Shown: positions 27,629 to 36,161 of the stretch, piece after piece
Layout: each line of letters begins with the position of its first letter
Position numbering within the stretch: the first letter of the stretch is position 1
NCBI GenBank assembly: GCA_964418565.1
Contig: CAYQMB010000002.1
Span: forward strand, 8,016 to 72,015
DNA: 64,000 nt
Reading direction: 5' to 3'
DNA from: JAQIBY01 sp964418565
GTDB lineage: Bacteria > Bacteroidota > Bacteroidia > Bacteroidales > ML635J-15
Notes under the pieces: model-generated
What the model was told of the DNA's origin: nothing
The model's input: only the letters and a program-made list of their open reading frames with translations
The model's database searches: none
Translations under genes and position numbers: made by a program

Positions 27629-29110
27629 ATGCATACATTCAAAACATACCTGATTGTTCTGACCGGATTTCTCCTGTTTGCTGCAAATGCAAATGCCCAA
27701 CAGGGACAAACCTTTTACTACATGGACAGATTAAGTCAGACAACCTACATGAATCCAAGTGTTAGCTCAGAATATGACATCACTGTAGGAGGACTTCTAC
27801 TGCCAGTGGTTGGCCAAGTGCCGCCTACGATGTATTTTAACTTCTCGTCTAACGGGTTCCAGTACGATGATTTCATTCATTTCGGAACAGGTGATTACTC
27901 CGATTCTCTGGTATATGATCCGGAAAACCTGATTGAAACCATGCGAACAACCAACCATCTTCATTTTCAGAATCATTTTGATCTGCTCCACTTTGGAATC
28001 AAAACAGAAAATGATGTTTATCTGACATTCAACATAACAGAAAAAATGGATTATGGGCTGAGCTTACCAAGAGACCTTTTTGCACTGGCATGGTACGGCA
28101 ATGGATATTTTATGGAAAACAATGATAAGGTAATCCTGGATGGACTGGGCTTTCAGTTCTCTCATTACCGTGAAATTGCCGGCGGGTTTTCAACCGAAAT
28201 TATGGACGGCCTGCAAATCGGCGGACGGGCAAAAATCCTCTTTGGGATGGCCAACGCACAAACCGATGTAGACGAGCTCACGCTTTACACCGACCCCGAA
28301 GATTACACCATCAATGCCAATGCAGACATGAGCATTCAGACCAACATTCCTGCCGTCGCTATGGATTATCATAATTATGGCGATAGCGTTGACCTTGACA
28401 TCATCACTCCCGATCATGTCACATTTGGAGATCCCGATGAAATGAATTATAACGAGAGTTATTACAATGCATTAAGCTACCCGTTTAATTTCAGCAATCC
28501 CGGTTTTGGAATAGACCTTGGGGCAAGCTATGAATTTCTGGGTGACTTTACAGCCTACTTCAGTGTCAATGACCTTGGATTTATTAGCTGGAACAGCAAT
28601 CCGTACATCCTTTCTACCGATGGCACTTTTGCTTTCCGTGGTATAGAAGTAGACTTTTTTGCCGATGAGGAAGAGTTTAATGAAAGCCTTGAAGCCTTAG
28701 AAGATTCATTGTTAACCACCTTTGTTCCAAGCGCAGAAGACAACAATTACATTACATGGCTGCCTACAGACATCTACCTTGGCGGAAAATACGATTTTCA
28801 CGAAAAACTTGACTTTGGCGCCCTGTACAGAATGGAGTTTTACCGTAAAACGTTAATGCACAGCTTCACCCTGTCAGCCAACTCTGACATTACCAACTGG
28901 GCAAGCCTGCATGCAACCTATTCCATGATGAATAACAAATACAACAACATAGGTTTCGGGTTCACGCTCCGTGGTGCTTTCCTCCAGTATTATGTAGTTA
29001 CAGACAATTTGCTTGCCCTGATGCCACAATCAACCCGCAACCTGAACATTCGCATGGGATGCAACCTGGTATTCGGATATAAAGAAATCAAATCTGAATC
29101 ACTGTTTTAA
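27629..29110 (+). CDS. DUF5723-like outer-membrane protein
   Basis: The 493-residue product begins with a signal peptide ending near NANAQ and then a segment typical of DUF5723 proteins (FYYMDRLSQTTYMNPS). The rest alternates short amphipathic strands with Asp/Asn-rich loops and ends in strands that suggest an outer-membrane beta-barrel of the PorV/FadL-like shape. An in-frame TTG at 27605 would add eight residues before the signal peptide, so the ATG at 27629 is preferred. Role unknown; genomic context suggests it works with the lipoprotein just upstream. Confidence 0.75.
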   Translation: MHTFKTYLIVLTGFLLFAANANAQQGQTFYYMDRLSQTTYMNPSVSSEYDITVGGLLLPVVGQVPPTMYFNFSSNGFQYDDFIHFGTGDYSDSLVYDPENLIETMRTTNHLHFQNHFDLLHFGIKTENDVYLTFNITEKMDYGLSLPRDLFALAWYGNGYFMENNDKVILDGLGFQFSHYREIAGGFSTEIMDGLQIGGRAKILFGMANAQTDVDELTLYTDPEDYTINANADMSIQTNIPAVAMDYHNYGDSVDLDIITPDHVTFGDPDEMNYNESYYNALSYPFNFSNPGFGIDLGASYEFLGDFTAYFSVNDLGFISWNSNPYILSTDGTFAFRGIEVDFFADEEEFNESLEALEDSLLTTFVPSAEDNNYITWLPTDIYLGGKYDFHEKLDFGALYRMEFYRKTLMHSFTLSANSDITNWASLHATYSMMNNKYNNIGFGFTLRGAFLQYYVVTDNLLALMPQSTRNLNIRMGCNLVFGYKEIKSESLF

Positions 29111-29131
29111 ACCTGACAGACTAGGGCTGAA

Positions 29132-31165
29132 ATGATACAATCCAAAGCGCTTGAACGTAGCCTCAAGCTGATGTTTCTTATTGCAACCGTTTTACTGGTT
29201 GCAAGTGTTCCGTTCTCGTATTTTGCCACAAGCAATGCCATCATGCTACTTTCCCTGACATGGCTGATTGGCTTGTTTGTTTTTCCATACAAAAACAGGT
29301 TAAAAGCCAATCCGGAAGTATGGTTGTTTGTCATGATTTATTTACTCCATATAATATGGATCTGGAACACAAGCAATTATGACTACGCACTGGAGGATCT
29401 GCGGAAAAAACTCCCCTTGCTTGTATTGCCCGTCATATACGCTTCCATACCCTCTTTTAACAGAACCGGCAGAGATATCATTCTTCACATATTTTTGCTT
29501 GCAATGATTGTTTCAGGCATTTTTATTTTCCTTTCCAGAGCCGGTATCATGGGCGATGCAGGCAGCAATGCCAGAAATTTCTCACCCTTTATAAATCACA
29601 TAAGGTTAAGCCTGATGCTATCTCTGGGGATCTTTATTGCTGTCTGGTACATCAGAAAAACAAGCCGGTTGAATCAAAAACTCATCTACAGCCTGAGTGC
29701 CATTCTTTTTCTTGCGTCAATGGTCGTCCTACAGGTGCTAACAGGCCTTATCATCACATCCCTGGTCGCAATAATTCTGCTGATATTGCATTTCAGCCGG
29801 TTTAAAAACAACCTGTTAAAGCGCAGCATTTTAACAGGTTTAATTGCACTACCCCTGGCATTAGGCCTTTACCTCTACAGCCAGATTCATGCTTTTTATA
29901 TTCCTGAAGATCCTTACCCCAAAACATTTGACATAAAAACAAACCAGGGAAACCCGTATAAACACAACCTGCATTCAGAACAACTGGAAAACGGCAATTA
30001 TGTATATCGCTTTGTTTCCTTTAATGAAATCGAAAATGCATGGAATGAGAGGAGCCAAATAAATTATGACTCCCAAAGCAAAAATGGTTATGAAATCAAG
30101 CACATTCTAATCCGTTTTTTAACCTCAAAAGGAGAGTTCAAAGACGCTGAAGCTGTACAGAAGCTAAGTAAACAGGAAATCCGTGCAATTGAATCCGGGT
30201 GCACCAATGTTCGTTTTTTGGACAAAAAAGGCCTGAACTCACGCCTGTATGCACTCATCTGGCAGATCCACATGTATTATCACGGCGGAAATCCATCCGG
30301 CAAATCTTTGATTCAACGAATAGTCTACCTCGAAACCGGATGGCACATAGCCCGCGACAACTTATTGACAGGTGTAGGTACAGGCGATGTCAACGACAGC
30401 TTTATGCATCAGTATCGGGAGGATAATTCTCCACTGCAGCCTCAATACAGACGCCGCACCCATAATCAATACGTAACAATTCTCATTGCTTTTGGCGTAT
30501 TTGGGTTTTTTCTGTTCTTATTAGGCTGGTTCATGCCTGTCATAAAAAAACATGGTATGAAAAACTTTCTCTTTGCAAGTTTCTTTCTGATTGCGACTTT
30601 CAGCATGCTGAACGAGGACAGCCTGGAAACTTTAACTGGTGCTACTTTTATTTCATTGTTTTATTCACTATTTTTATGGGGCATAAATCACAAAACTATG
30701 TTTCAGGAAAAACACATGCAAAAAGCCATTCAACTGGCGAAAGATAATATCCCCTCAGGCAATGGGCCATTTGGGGCAGTAATTGTAAAAGATGGTAAAA
30801 TCATTGCAGAAGCCTCCAATTCAGTTACAAGAAACAACGATCCTACAGCTCATGCTGAGGTAAATGTAATCCGCAAAGCCAGTGAAAACCTAAAAACATT
30901 TGATCTTTCAGGCTGTGAAATTTATTCATCCTGTGAACCCTGCCCCATGTGCCTGGGAGCAATATACTGGGCTCGTCTGGATAAGCTTTATTTTGCTTCC
31001 GACAGAAAAGAAGCCGCAGAAGCCGGATTTAGCGATGAGTTTATTTACGATGAGTTAGGTAAAAACATCAGGGAACGAAGCATCCCAACACGGCAGATGA
31101 TGCAAGACAACGCAAAGAGTGTTTTTACGAGCTGGAAAGACTTCGAAAATAAAATCATGTATTGA
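29132..31165 (+). CDS. O-antigen-ligase-like membrane protein fused to guanine deaminase
   Basis: One uninterrupted frame of 677 residues. Residues 1-522 form a polytopic membrane protein of the O-antigen ligase/polymerase (Wzy_C/WaaL-like) type: many hydrophobic segments, a large extracytoplasmic loop (about 260-420), and the GTGD and HNQY motifs near the last membrane helices. Residues 523-677 form a complete guanine deaminase (guanine to xanthine) starting at an internal Met523 (ATG 30698). His574-Ala-Glu576 and Cys604/Cys607 bind zinc, and the family-specific FIYDEL and IPTR segments are present. The ligase part ends where such proteins end, and the deaminase has its usual length of about 155. 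This is either a real fusion, two genes that lost a stop codon, or a gene pair with internal initiation at 30698. Confidence 0.85.
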   Translation: MIQSKALERSLKLMFLIATVLLVASVPFSYFATSNAIMLLSLTWLIGLFVFPYKNRLKANPEVWLFVMIYLLHIIWIWNTSNYDYALEDLRKKLPLLVLPVIYASIPSFNRTGRDIILHIFLLAMIVSGIFIFLSRAGIMGDAGSNARNFSPFINHIRLSLMLSLGIFIAVWYIRKTSRLNQKLIYSLSAILFLASMVVLQVLTGLIITSLVAIILLILHFSRFKNNLLKRSILTGLIALPLALGLYLYSQIHAFYIPEDPYPKTFDIKTNQGNPYKHNLHSEQLENGNYVYRFVSFNEIENAWNERSQINYDSQSKNGYEIKHILIRFLTSKGEFKDAEAVQKLSKQEIRAIESGCTNVRFLDKKGLNSRLYALIWQIHMYYHGGNPSGKSLIQRIVYLETGWHIARDNLLTGVGTGDVNDSFMHQYREDNSPLQPQYRRRTHNQYVTILIAFGVFGFFLFLLGWFMPVIKKHGMKNFLFASFFLIATFSMLNEDSLETLTGATFISLFYSLFLWGINHKTMFQEKHMQKAIQLAKDNIPSGNGPFGAVIVKDGKIIAEASNSVTRNNDPTAHAEVNVIRKASENLKTFDLSGCEIYSSCEPCPMCLGAIYWARLDKLYFASDRKEAAEAGFSDEFIYDELGKNIRERSIPTRQMMQDNAKSVFTSWKDFENKIMY

Positions 31166-31722
31166 TGCAAATTCCCCGGAATTTTAAAAAAAACGCACTA
31201 ACACTTAAAAAACCATTTTTTCGCCAGGATGTTCTGGATCTTGCCCCGGCCTTATTGGGTAAATTAATTGTCATAGATGACGGGAATCAGCAACGTAGTT
31301 TTCGCATTACAGAAACCGAAGCCTATCGCGGGGAAGAAGACATGGCCTGCCATGCAAGAAAGGGCAGAACCAAACGTACAGATCCCATGTACCATACCGG
31401 CGGGATACTCTATATATACCTTATATATGGCATGCACTGGATGACCAACGTTGTAGCTGGTGAAGCAAATGAGCCTCAGGCAGCCCTTATCCGAAGCCTT
31501 GATACAGTTGAAGGCCCCGGGCGAACCAGCAAAGCACTGGGCATTGACAAAGGGTTTAATTATAAAAAGCTATTTGATTCAGACCGCATTGCATTATTGG
31601 ATGACGGATTAATCCCGACATATGAAAGCCTGCCGCGGGTGGGAATTGATTACGCAGGTGACCACTGGAAAAACATTCCCTGGCGTTTTAAACTAAATCC
31701 ATCTCAATTAACTGATCAATAA
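31165..31722 (+). CDS. 3-methyladenine DNA glycosylase (AAG/MPG family)
   Basis: Base-excision repair enzyme that removes alkylated or deaminated purines such as 3-methyladenine and hypoxanthine. The 185-residue protein has the family core: ALLGKLIV, the catalytic region ITETEAYRGEEDMACHA, GILYIYLIYGMHWMTNVV, and the EGPGRTSKALGI loop. The ATG overlaps the stop of the fusion gene by one base (TGATG), so translation is probably coupled. Its last 35 bases overlap the end of convergent purN. Confidence 0.93.
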   Translation: MQIPRNFKKNALTLKKPFFRQDVLDLAPALLGKLIVIDDGNQQRSFRITETEAYRGEEDMACHARKGRTKRTDPMYHTGGILYIYLIYGMHWMTNVVAGEANEPQAALIRSLDTVEGPGRTSKALGIDKGFNYKKLFDSDRIALLDDGLIPTYESLPRVGIDYAGDHWKNIPWRFKLNPSQLTDQ

Positions 31723-32263
31723 CCTGTGGATAGTAGCGATACTCCAATTTATGAATGCGGTTGGCAAGGCTTGAGACATCGTCTCCGGGTAAAACCGGAC
31801 ACCGCGCCTGCAAAATCAGACGGCCTTCATCGTATTTTTCGTTAACATAATGTATGCTGATACCACTTTCGGTTTCATTATTTTCAATCACGGCCTGATG
31901 AACTTTATCCCCATACATACCCTTGCCACCGTAGGCTGGTAACAAAGCAGGATGAATGTTTATAATACGCTTATCAAATGCCTGAATTAAATCCGATGGG
32001 ATAAGCGCCAGAAAGCCGGCAAGAACAATCAAGTCGATCTTATTATTTTTAAGTAATGGCATCAGTTTTTCACCGGATTTCAAAGTTTTCCTGCTGATGT
32101 AATGCGCATCAATTTTGAGCCGTTTAGCCCGCTCAAAGACACCCGCATCTTTCCGGTCACTGATAATCACTTTCACGCGTACATCCTCACTATCAGCAAA
32201 ATATCTGGCAATATTTTCAGCATTGGTGCCTGATCCTGAGGCAAAAATGGCGATGTTTTTCAT
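31688..32263 (-). CDS. purN: phosphoribosylglycinamide formyltransferase
   Basis: Transfers the formyl group from 10-formyl-THF to GAR in purine synthesis. The 191 residues contain the substrate loop FASGSGTNAENI, the catalytic Asn-His in INIHPALLPAYGGKGMYG and the Asp of the YDEGRLI region. Length is normal. The gene is convergent with the DNA glycosylase gene and overlaps its 3' end by 35 bases. Confidence 0.97.
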   Translation of the reverse strand: MKNIAIFASGSGTNAENIARYFADSEDVRVKVIISDRKDAGVFERAKRLKIDAHYISRKTLKSGEKLMPLLKNNKIDLIVLAGFLALIPSDLIQAFDKRIINIHPALLPAYGGKGMYGDKVHQAVIENNETESGISIHYVNEKYDEGRLILQARCPVLPGDDVSSLANRIHKLEYRYYPQVIDQLIEMDLV

Positions 32264-32325
32264 GGCTTAAATATTTAGCATTCAAAGTAACCCATAATTC
32301 TTCTATCAAAAAAATTCAAATTTAT

Positions 32326-32357
32326 TTGGAATTATAATTTATTAATTTGTTTCTTTG
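32326..32357 (+). promoter_or_regulatory. putative promoter for acpP-fabF-rnc
   Basis: TTG at 32326-32328, a 21-base spacer and TTTCTTTG at 32350-32357 (one mismatch to TAnnTTTG). It lies 48 bases before acpP in a very A/T-rich 141-base gap that holds no other feature. Confidence 0.5.
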
Positions 32358-32404
32358 TAAGCTCAAAACGCAATCAAAATTAGTATTAACATAAATTTAG
32401 AACT

Positions 32405-32641
32405 ATGTCTGATTTTGCATCAAGAGTAAAAAGTATCATCGTTGACAAATTAGGAGTTGACGAAAATGAGGTAACACCGGAAGCTAGTTTCACAAATGAT
32501 TTAGGAGCTGACTCTCTTGACACTGTTGAACTCATCATGGAATTTGAAAAAGAATTTGATATTTCAATTCCCGATGAAGAGGCCGAAAAAATTGCAACTG
32601 TAGGTGACGCGATCAAGTACATTGAAGAAAACGCTAAGTAA
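32405..32641 (+). CDS. acpP: acyl carrier protein
   Basis: Small acidic carrier of acyl chains in fatty acid synthesis. The 78-residue protein has the usual four-helix pattern and the phosphopantetheine attachment Ser37 in LGADSLDTVE. It is followed by fabF after 28 bases, the classic gene order. Confidence 0.98.
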   Translation: MSDFASRVKSIIVDKLGVDENEVTPEASFTNDLGADSLDTVELIMEFEKEFDISIPDEEAEKIATVGDAIKYIEENAK

Positions 32642-32669
32642 GATTCTATAATCTTTCAATCGACATTTT

Positions 32670-33926
32670 ATGGATCTAAAACGAGTAGTTGTTACGGGAA
32701 CAGGCACCATTTCCCCTTTGGGAAATAATGTGTCCGATTTTTGGAATGCCCTTTCAAACGGTGAATCCGGTAGTGACTGGATTACGCATTTCGATGCATC
32801 TCTGTTCAAAACCCGTTTTGCCTGCGAGGTTAAAAATTTCGATCCCAAGGAACATCTGGACCGTAAAGAAGTCCGTAAAATGGATCGATTCACTCAGTAT
32901 GCACTGGTTTCAGTGTCCGAAGCCCTAAAGGCTTCTGGTTTAATTGATGATGAAAACGTCGACAGAGACGACATTGGTGTGATCTGGGCCTCCGGTATTG
33001 GTGGCCTGGACACACTTATTGAAGAAATTAAGGGATATATTGAAAACGATTACAAACCGCGTTTCAGCCCTTTCTTTATTCCGAAAATGATTTCTGATAT
33101 CGCCGCTGGTCATATCAGCATGAAATACAAGTTCCGTGGCCCCAACTTTGCCACAGTTTCTGCCTGCGCCTCTTCCTCAAATGCCATCATTGATGCCTTC
33201 AATTACATCCGCCTGGGGAAAGCTACTGCTTTTGTCACCGGTGGTTCTGAAGCAGCAATCAATGAAGCCGGCCTTGGTGGTTTTGGTTCTATGCAGGCTA
33301 TTTCCAGAAACAATGATGCGTATAAATCTGCATCACGCCCCTTCTGCGCCACACGCGATGGCTTTGTGATGGGTGAAGGTGCCGGAGCCATCATTCTGGA
33401 AGAGTACGAACACGCTGTAAAACGAGGTGCTCCCATTCTTGCTGAAATCATTGGAGGCGGCATGTCTGCAGATGCGCATCACATTACCGCACCAGATCCC
33501 GACGGTTTCGGTGCTTCATTGGTAATGAAGCGGGCACTGGACGATGCCAAACTCAATCCAGACAAAGTGGATTACATCAATGTACACGGTACGGCTACCC
33601 CAATTGGTGATGTAGCTGAGCTTAAAGGCATTCATAAAGTATTCAACGATCATGCATTTGAGCTGAATGTCAGCTCAACCAAATCCATGACAGGACATCT
33701 GCTTGGAGCTGCAGGAGCACTTGAATCTATTGCCGGACTGCTCGCAATACAGAACAACCTGGTGCCCCCTACCATCAATCATCATGAATGGGATGAAAAT
33801 ATTGACAAACGCTTTAACCTGACACTTAACAAAGCGCAGGAAAAGAAAGTCAATTATGCCATGAGTAATACATTTGGATTCGGTGGACACAATACATCCA
33901 TCTTATTTAAAGCTTTCGACAAATAA
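32670..33926 (+). CDS. fabF: beta-ketoacyl-ACP synthase II
   Basis: Condensing enzyme that elongates acyl-ACP with malonyl-ACP. The 418-residue sequence starts with the typical RVVVTGTGTISPLGN. The catalytic Cys is in VSACASSSNAI, and the two catalytic His residues are in NVHGTATPIGD and STKSMTGHLLGAAG. The C-terminal glycine-rich NTFGFGGHNTS is present. It lies between acpP and rnc, an order common in Bacteroidota. Confidence 0.98.
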   Translation: MDLKRVVVTGTGTISPLGNNVSDFWNALSNGESGSDWITHFDASLFKTRFACEVKNFDPKEHLDRKEVRKMDRFTQYALVSVSEALKASGLIDDENVDRDDIGVIWASGIGGLDTLIEEIKGYIENDYKPRFSPFFIPKMISDIAAGHISMKYKFRGPNFATVSACASSSNAIIDAFNYIRLGKATAFVTGGSEAAINEAGLGGFGSMQAISRNNDAYKSASRPFCATRDGFVMGEGAGAIILEEYEHAVKRGAPILAEIIGGGMSADAHHITAPDPDGFGASLVMKRALDDAKLNPDKVDYINVHGTATPIGDVAELKGIHKVFNDHAFELNVSSTKSMTGHLLGAAGALESIAGLLAIQNNLVPPTINHHEWDENIDKRFNLTLNKAQEKKVNYAMSNTFGFGGHNTSILFKAFDK

Positions 33927-33934
33927 TCGCAAGC

Positions 33935-34645
33935 GTGTTATCCAGGTGGCTTAATAATCTGTTTCCGGTATTCAAGAAAAACAAGCAGTACAAATCGGTT
34001 CTGGGGTTTTATCCCCGCGATGCATCCTTGTATCAAACTGCGTTGCGACACAGGTCCGCCAGCCTGGGGTATGGAAAAAACCGCCTCAACAATGAGCGCC
34101 TGGAATTTTTAGGTGATGCCATACTTGATGCTGTTATATCCGAATATCTTTATATCGCACATCCCGACTGGGATGAAGGCCAACTTACCCGTATCCGGTC
34201 TAATATGGTTAAGCGCGAAAGCATGAACCAAACGGCATTTAAATTGGGCATTGACAAATTGCTAATCATTAATGAAGAGGCCTGCAACCAAAGCAAAAGC
34301 ATTTATGGAAATGCCCTTGAAGCTGTCATCGGAGCCATTTATATCGATAAGGGCTACAAATTCTGTAAAGATTTTCTGATTCGCAAGTACATCCCCTGCC
34401 TTTCCTCGCAATTAACTGAAAGTCAAAATTACGACCATAAATCACAACTGTACCATCTGGTTCAGGAAAAAAAGTGGTCTATCCGTTTTGATACCTTTGA
34501 ACATATTGAAGAAAACGAACATATTCCTCATTTTGAAGCCAACCTCATTATCGAAAACATGTTTGTTGCTGAAGGCAAGGGCTGGTCAAAAAAAGAGGCA
34601 GAACAAAATGCATCCCAATCTGCACTTGAAAAACTAGAGGTTTAA
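33935..34645 (+). CDS. rnc: ribonuclease III
   Basis: Double-strand RNA endonuclease used in rRNA and mRNA processing. The 236-residue protein has the RNase III signature NERLEFLGDAILDAVISE, the second metal region GNALEAVIGAIYIDKG, and a C-terminal dsRNA-binding domain (about 165-235). The only suitable start is GTG at 33935, 8 bases after the fabF stop, and the N-terminal extension (WLNNLFPVFKKNK) is usual for this phylum. Confidence 0.95.
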   Translation: MLSRWLNNLFPVFKKNKQYKSVLGFYPRDASLYQTALRHRSASLGYGKNRLNNERLEFLGDAILDAVISEYLYIAHPDWDEGQLTRIRSNMVKRESMNQTAFKLGIDKLLIINEEACNQSKSIYGNALEAVIGAIYIDKGYKFCKDFLIRKYIPCLSSQLTESQNYDHKSQLYHLVQEKKWSIRFDTFEHIEENEHIPHFEANLIIENMFVAEGKGWSKKEAEQNASQSALEKLEV

Positions 34646-34656
34646 TCCTATCTTTA
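34626..34656 (+). promoter_or_regulatory. putative promoter for the gene at 34679
   Basis: TTG (34626-34628), a 20-base spacer and TATCTTTA (34649-34656; one mismatch to TAnnTTTG). It overlaps the end of rnc and lies 22 bases before the GTG start downstream. Confidence 0.45.
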
Positions 34657-34678
34657 CGGATTAACAATTCGATGATCC

Positions 34679-35098
34679 GTGAATACTGAAAAGCGCTTGA
34701 AATACAAACCACAATCGGATTTCTCCCTGATTGCTATTGCTACCAGCGAAGATGCATACCGGCTCTCATGGTTAATCAATCAGGCCGCAGGTATTCGTTT
34801 AACCCGCACAGAACCACTTAAAATATGGCACAAATCGTTAGAAAATCCAGGTGAGTTTATGTGTTATGAACATACCAATGAGTTGGGTAAAGCCGTTTAC
34901 AGGTTGGTTGCGAATCGCTCTGTCAATGGATTTCTGGAAAAAGAATACAAACAATTTGATTTTTTCCTTCAGTGTTTCGACCTTCCTGAAAAAGCGAGCA
35001 GGGAACTAATGGAAATACTAAAACGCGAAAAGGACATCCTGACGGCAAGCCTTATCAGTAATCCGGGTAATAATCTCACTCAAAAATTAATGATGTAA
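34679..35098 (+). CDS. IPExxxVDY-like small protein
   Basis: A 139-residue soluble protein. It resembles the Bacteroidota-specific IPExxxVDY family: an opening DFSLIAIATSEDAYRLSWLIN segment, a strand region ending in YRLVANRS, and the diagnostic position occupied here by LEKEYKQFDFFLQCF, in which the Ile-Pro-Glu and Val-Asp-Tyr residues are replaced by similar ones. Family members usually follow rnc, as here. Function is unknown. The start is GTG at 34679; the ATG at 34672 is out of frame. It is followed after 6 bases by an aminopeptidase gene. Confidence 0.65.
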   Translation: MNTEKRLKYKPQSDFSLIAIATSEDAYRLSWLINQAAGIRLTRTEPLKIWHKSLENPGEFMCYEHTNELGKAVYRLVANRSVNGFLEKEYKQFDFFLQCFDLPEKASRELMEILKREKDILTASLISNPGNNLTQKLMM

Positions 35099-35104
35099 GT
35101 AATT

Positions 35105-36157
35105 ATGAAAAAGATGGACTTTGATTTATTAAAAAAGCTAAGTGAAGCGCCAGGTGTCAGTGGCTTTGAGACCCCAATACGAAACATCATAAAAACAGAA
35201 ATTCAGGGCCTGGCCGATTACGTAAGTACCGACAACATGGGCAACCTTACGGCTGTTATCAAAGGTAAAACTGATAAAAAACTGATGGTTGCAGCCCACA
35301 TGGATGAAATCGGCTTCATCGTTACACACATTGATGACAATGGCTTTGTACGATTTACAACCCTTGGCGGATTTGATCCCAAGACACTCACTGCACAACG
35401 GGTTATTCTCCACGGGAAAAAGGATATCATTGGTGTAATGGGCTCTAAACCCATCCACATGATGGATGATGAAGAAAAAAAGAAAAATCCTAAAATCAAG
35501 GATTATTTTATCGATACAGGCATGACAAAGAAGGCCGTGGAAGAGATTATTGAACCCGGCACTCCGATTACCCGCGAACGCGAATGCATACGCATGGGCG
35601 ATTGCATTAACGGCAAGTCGCTTGACAACCGTGTATCCGTTTTTGCGCTGATCGAAACACTAAAACAGCTTAAAGGAAAATCCCTGCCATATGATTTGTA
35701 TGCGGTGTTCACCGTGCAGGAAGAACTTGGCCTCAGGGGTGCACAGGTATCAGCTTTGGAAATCGAACCTGATTTTGGTATTGCTGTTGATACCACCATT
35801 GCCTTTGATGTACCCGGCGCACAAGCACACGAAATGGTTTCAAAACTGGGAGATGGCACGGCCATAAAGCTCATGGATTCGATGGCAGTAGCCGACGAGC
35901 GAATGATTCGCTATATGAAGGAAACAGCAAAATCCAATGAGATAACATACCAGACAGAAATCATGGCTGCCGGAGGTACCGATACAGCTTTCATTCAACG
36001 GATGAACAAAAGCGGAGCCATAGCCGGTGCCATCTCCATACCAACACGCCACATTCATCAGGTGGTGGAATCGGTACATGAGCAGGATGTACTTGCAAGT
36101 ATTGATCTGCTTTCTGCCTGCATACTAAACATTAACAAAGGCAACTGGGAATACTAA
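35105..36157 (+). CDS. M42 family metallopeptidase (glutamyl aminopeptidase-like)
   Basis: Co-catalytic dimetal aminopeptidase that trims peptides in the cytoplasm, usually as a large tetrahedral complex. The 350-residue protein shows the M42 ligands and catalytic residues in order: VAAHMDEIGF (His, Asp), KSLDNRVS (bridging Asp), VQEELGLRG (Glu-Glu) and AVDTT (Asp), then TRHIHQVVES near the end. Length is normal. It follows the small IPExxxVDY-like gene closely and precedes the polysaccharide flippase by 4 bases. Confidence 0.95.
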   Translation: MKKMDFDLLKKLSEAPGVSGFETPIRNIIKTEIQGLADYVSTDNMGNLTAVIKGKTDKKLMVAAHMDEIGFIVTHIDDNGFVRFTTLGGFDPKTLTAQRVILHGKKDIIGVMGSKPIHMMDDEEKKKNPKIKDYFIDTGMTKKAVEEIIEPGTPITRERECIRMGDCINGKSLDNRVSVFALIETLKQLKGKSLPYDLYAVFTVQEELGLRGAQVSALEIEPDFGIAVDTTIAFDVPGAQAHEMVSKLGDGTAIKLMDSMAVADERMIRYMKETAKSNEITYQTEIMAAGGTDTAFIQRMNKSGAIAGAISIPTRHIHQVVESVHEQDVLASIDLLSACILNINKGNWEY

Positions 36158-36161
36158 CAAG

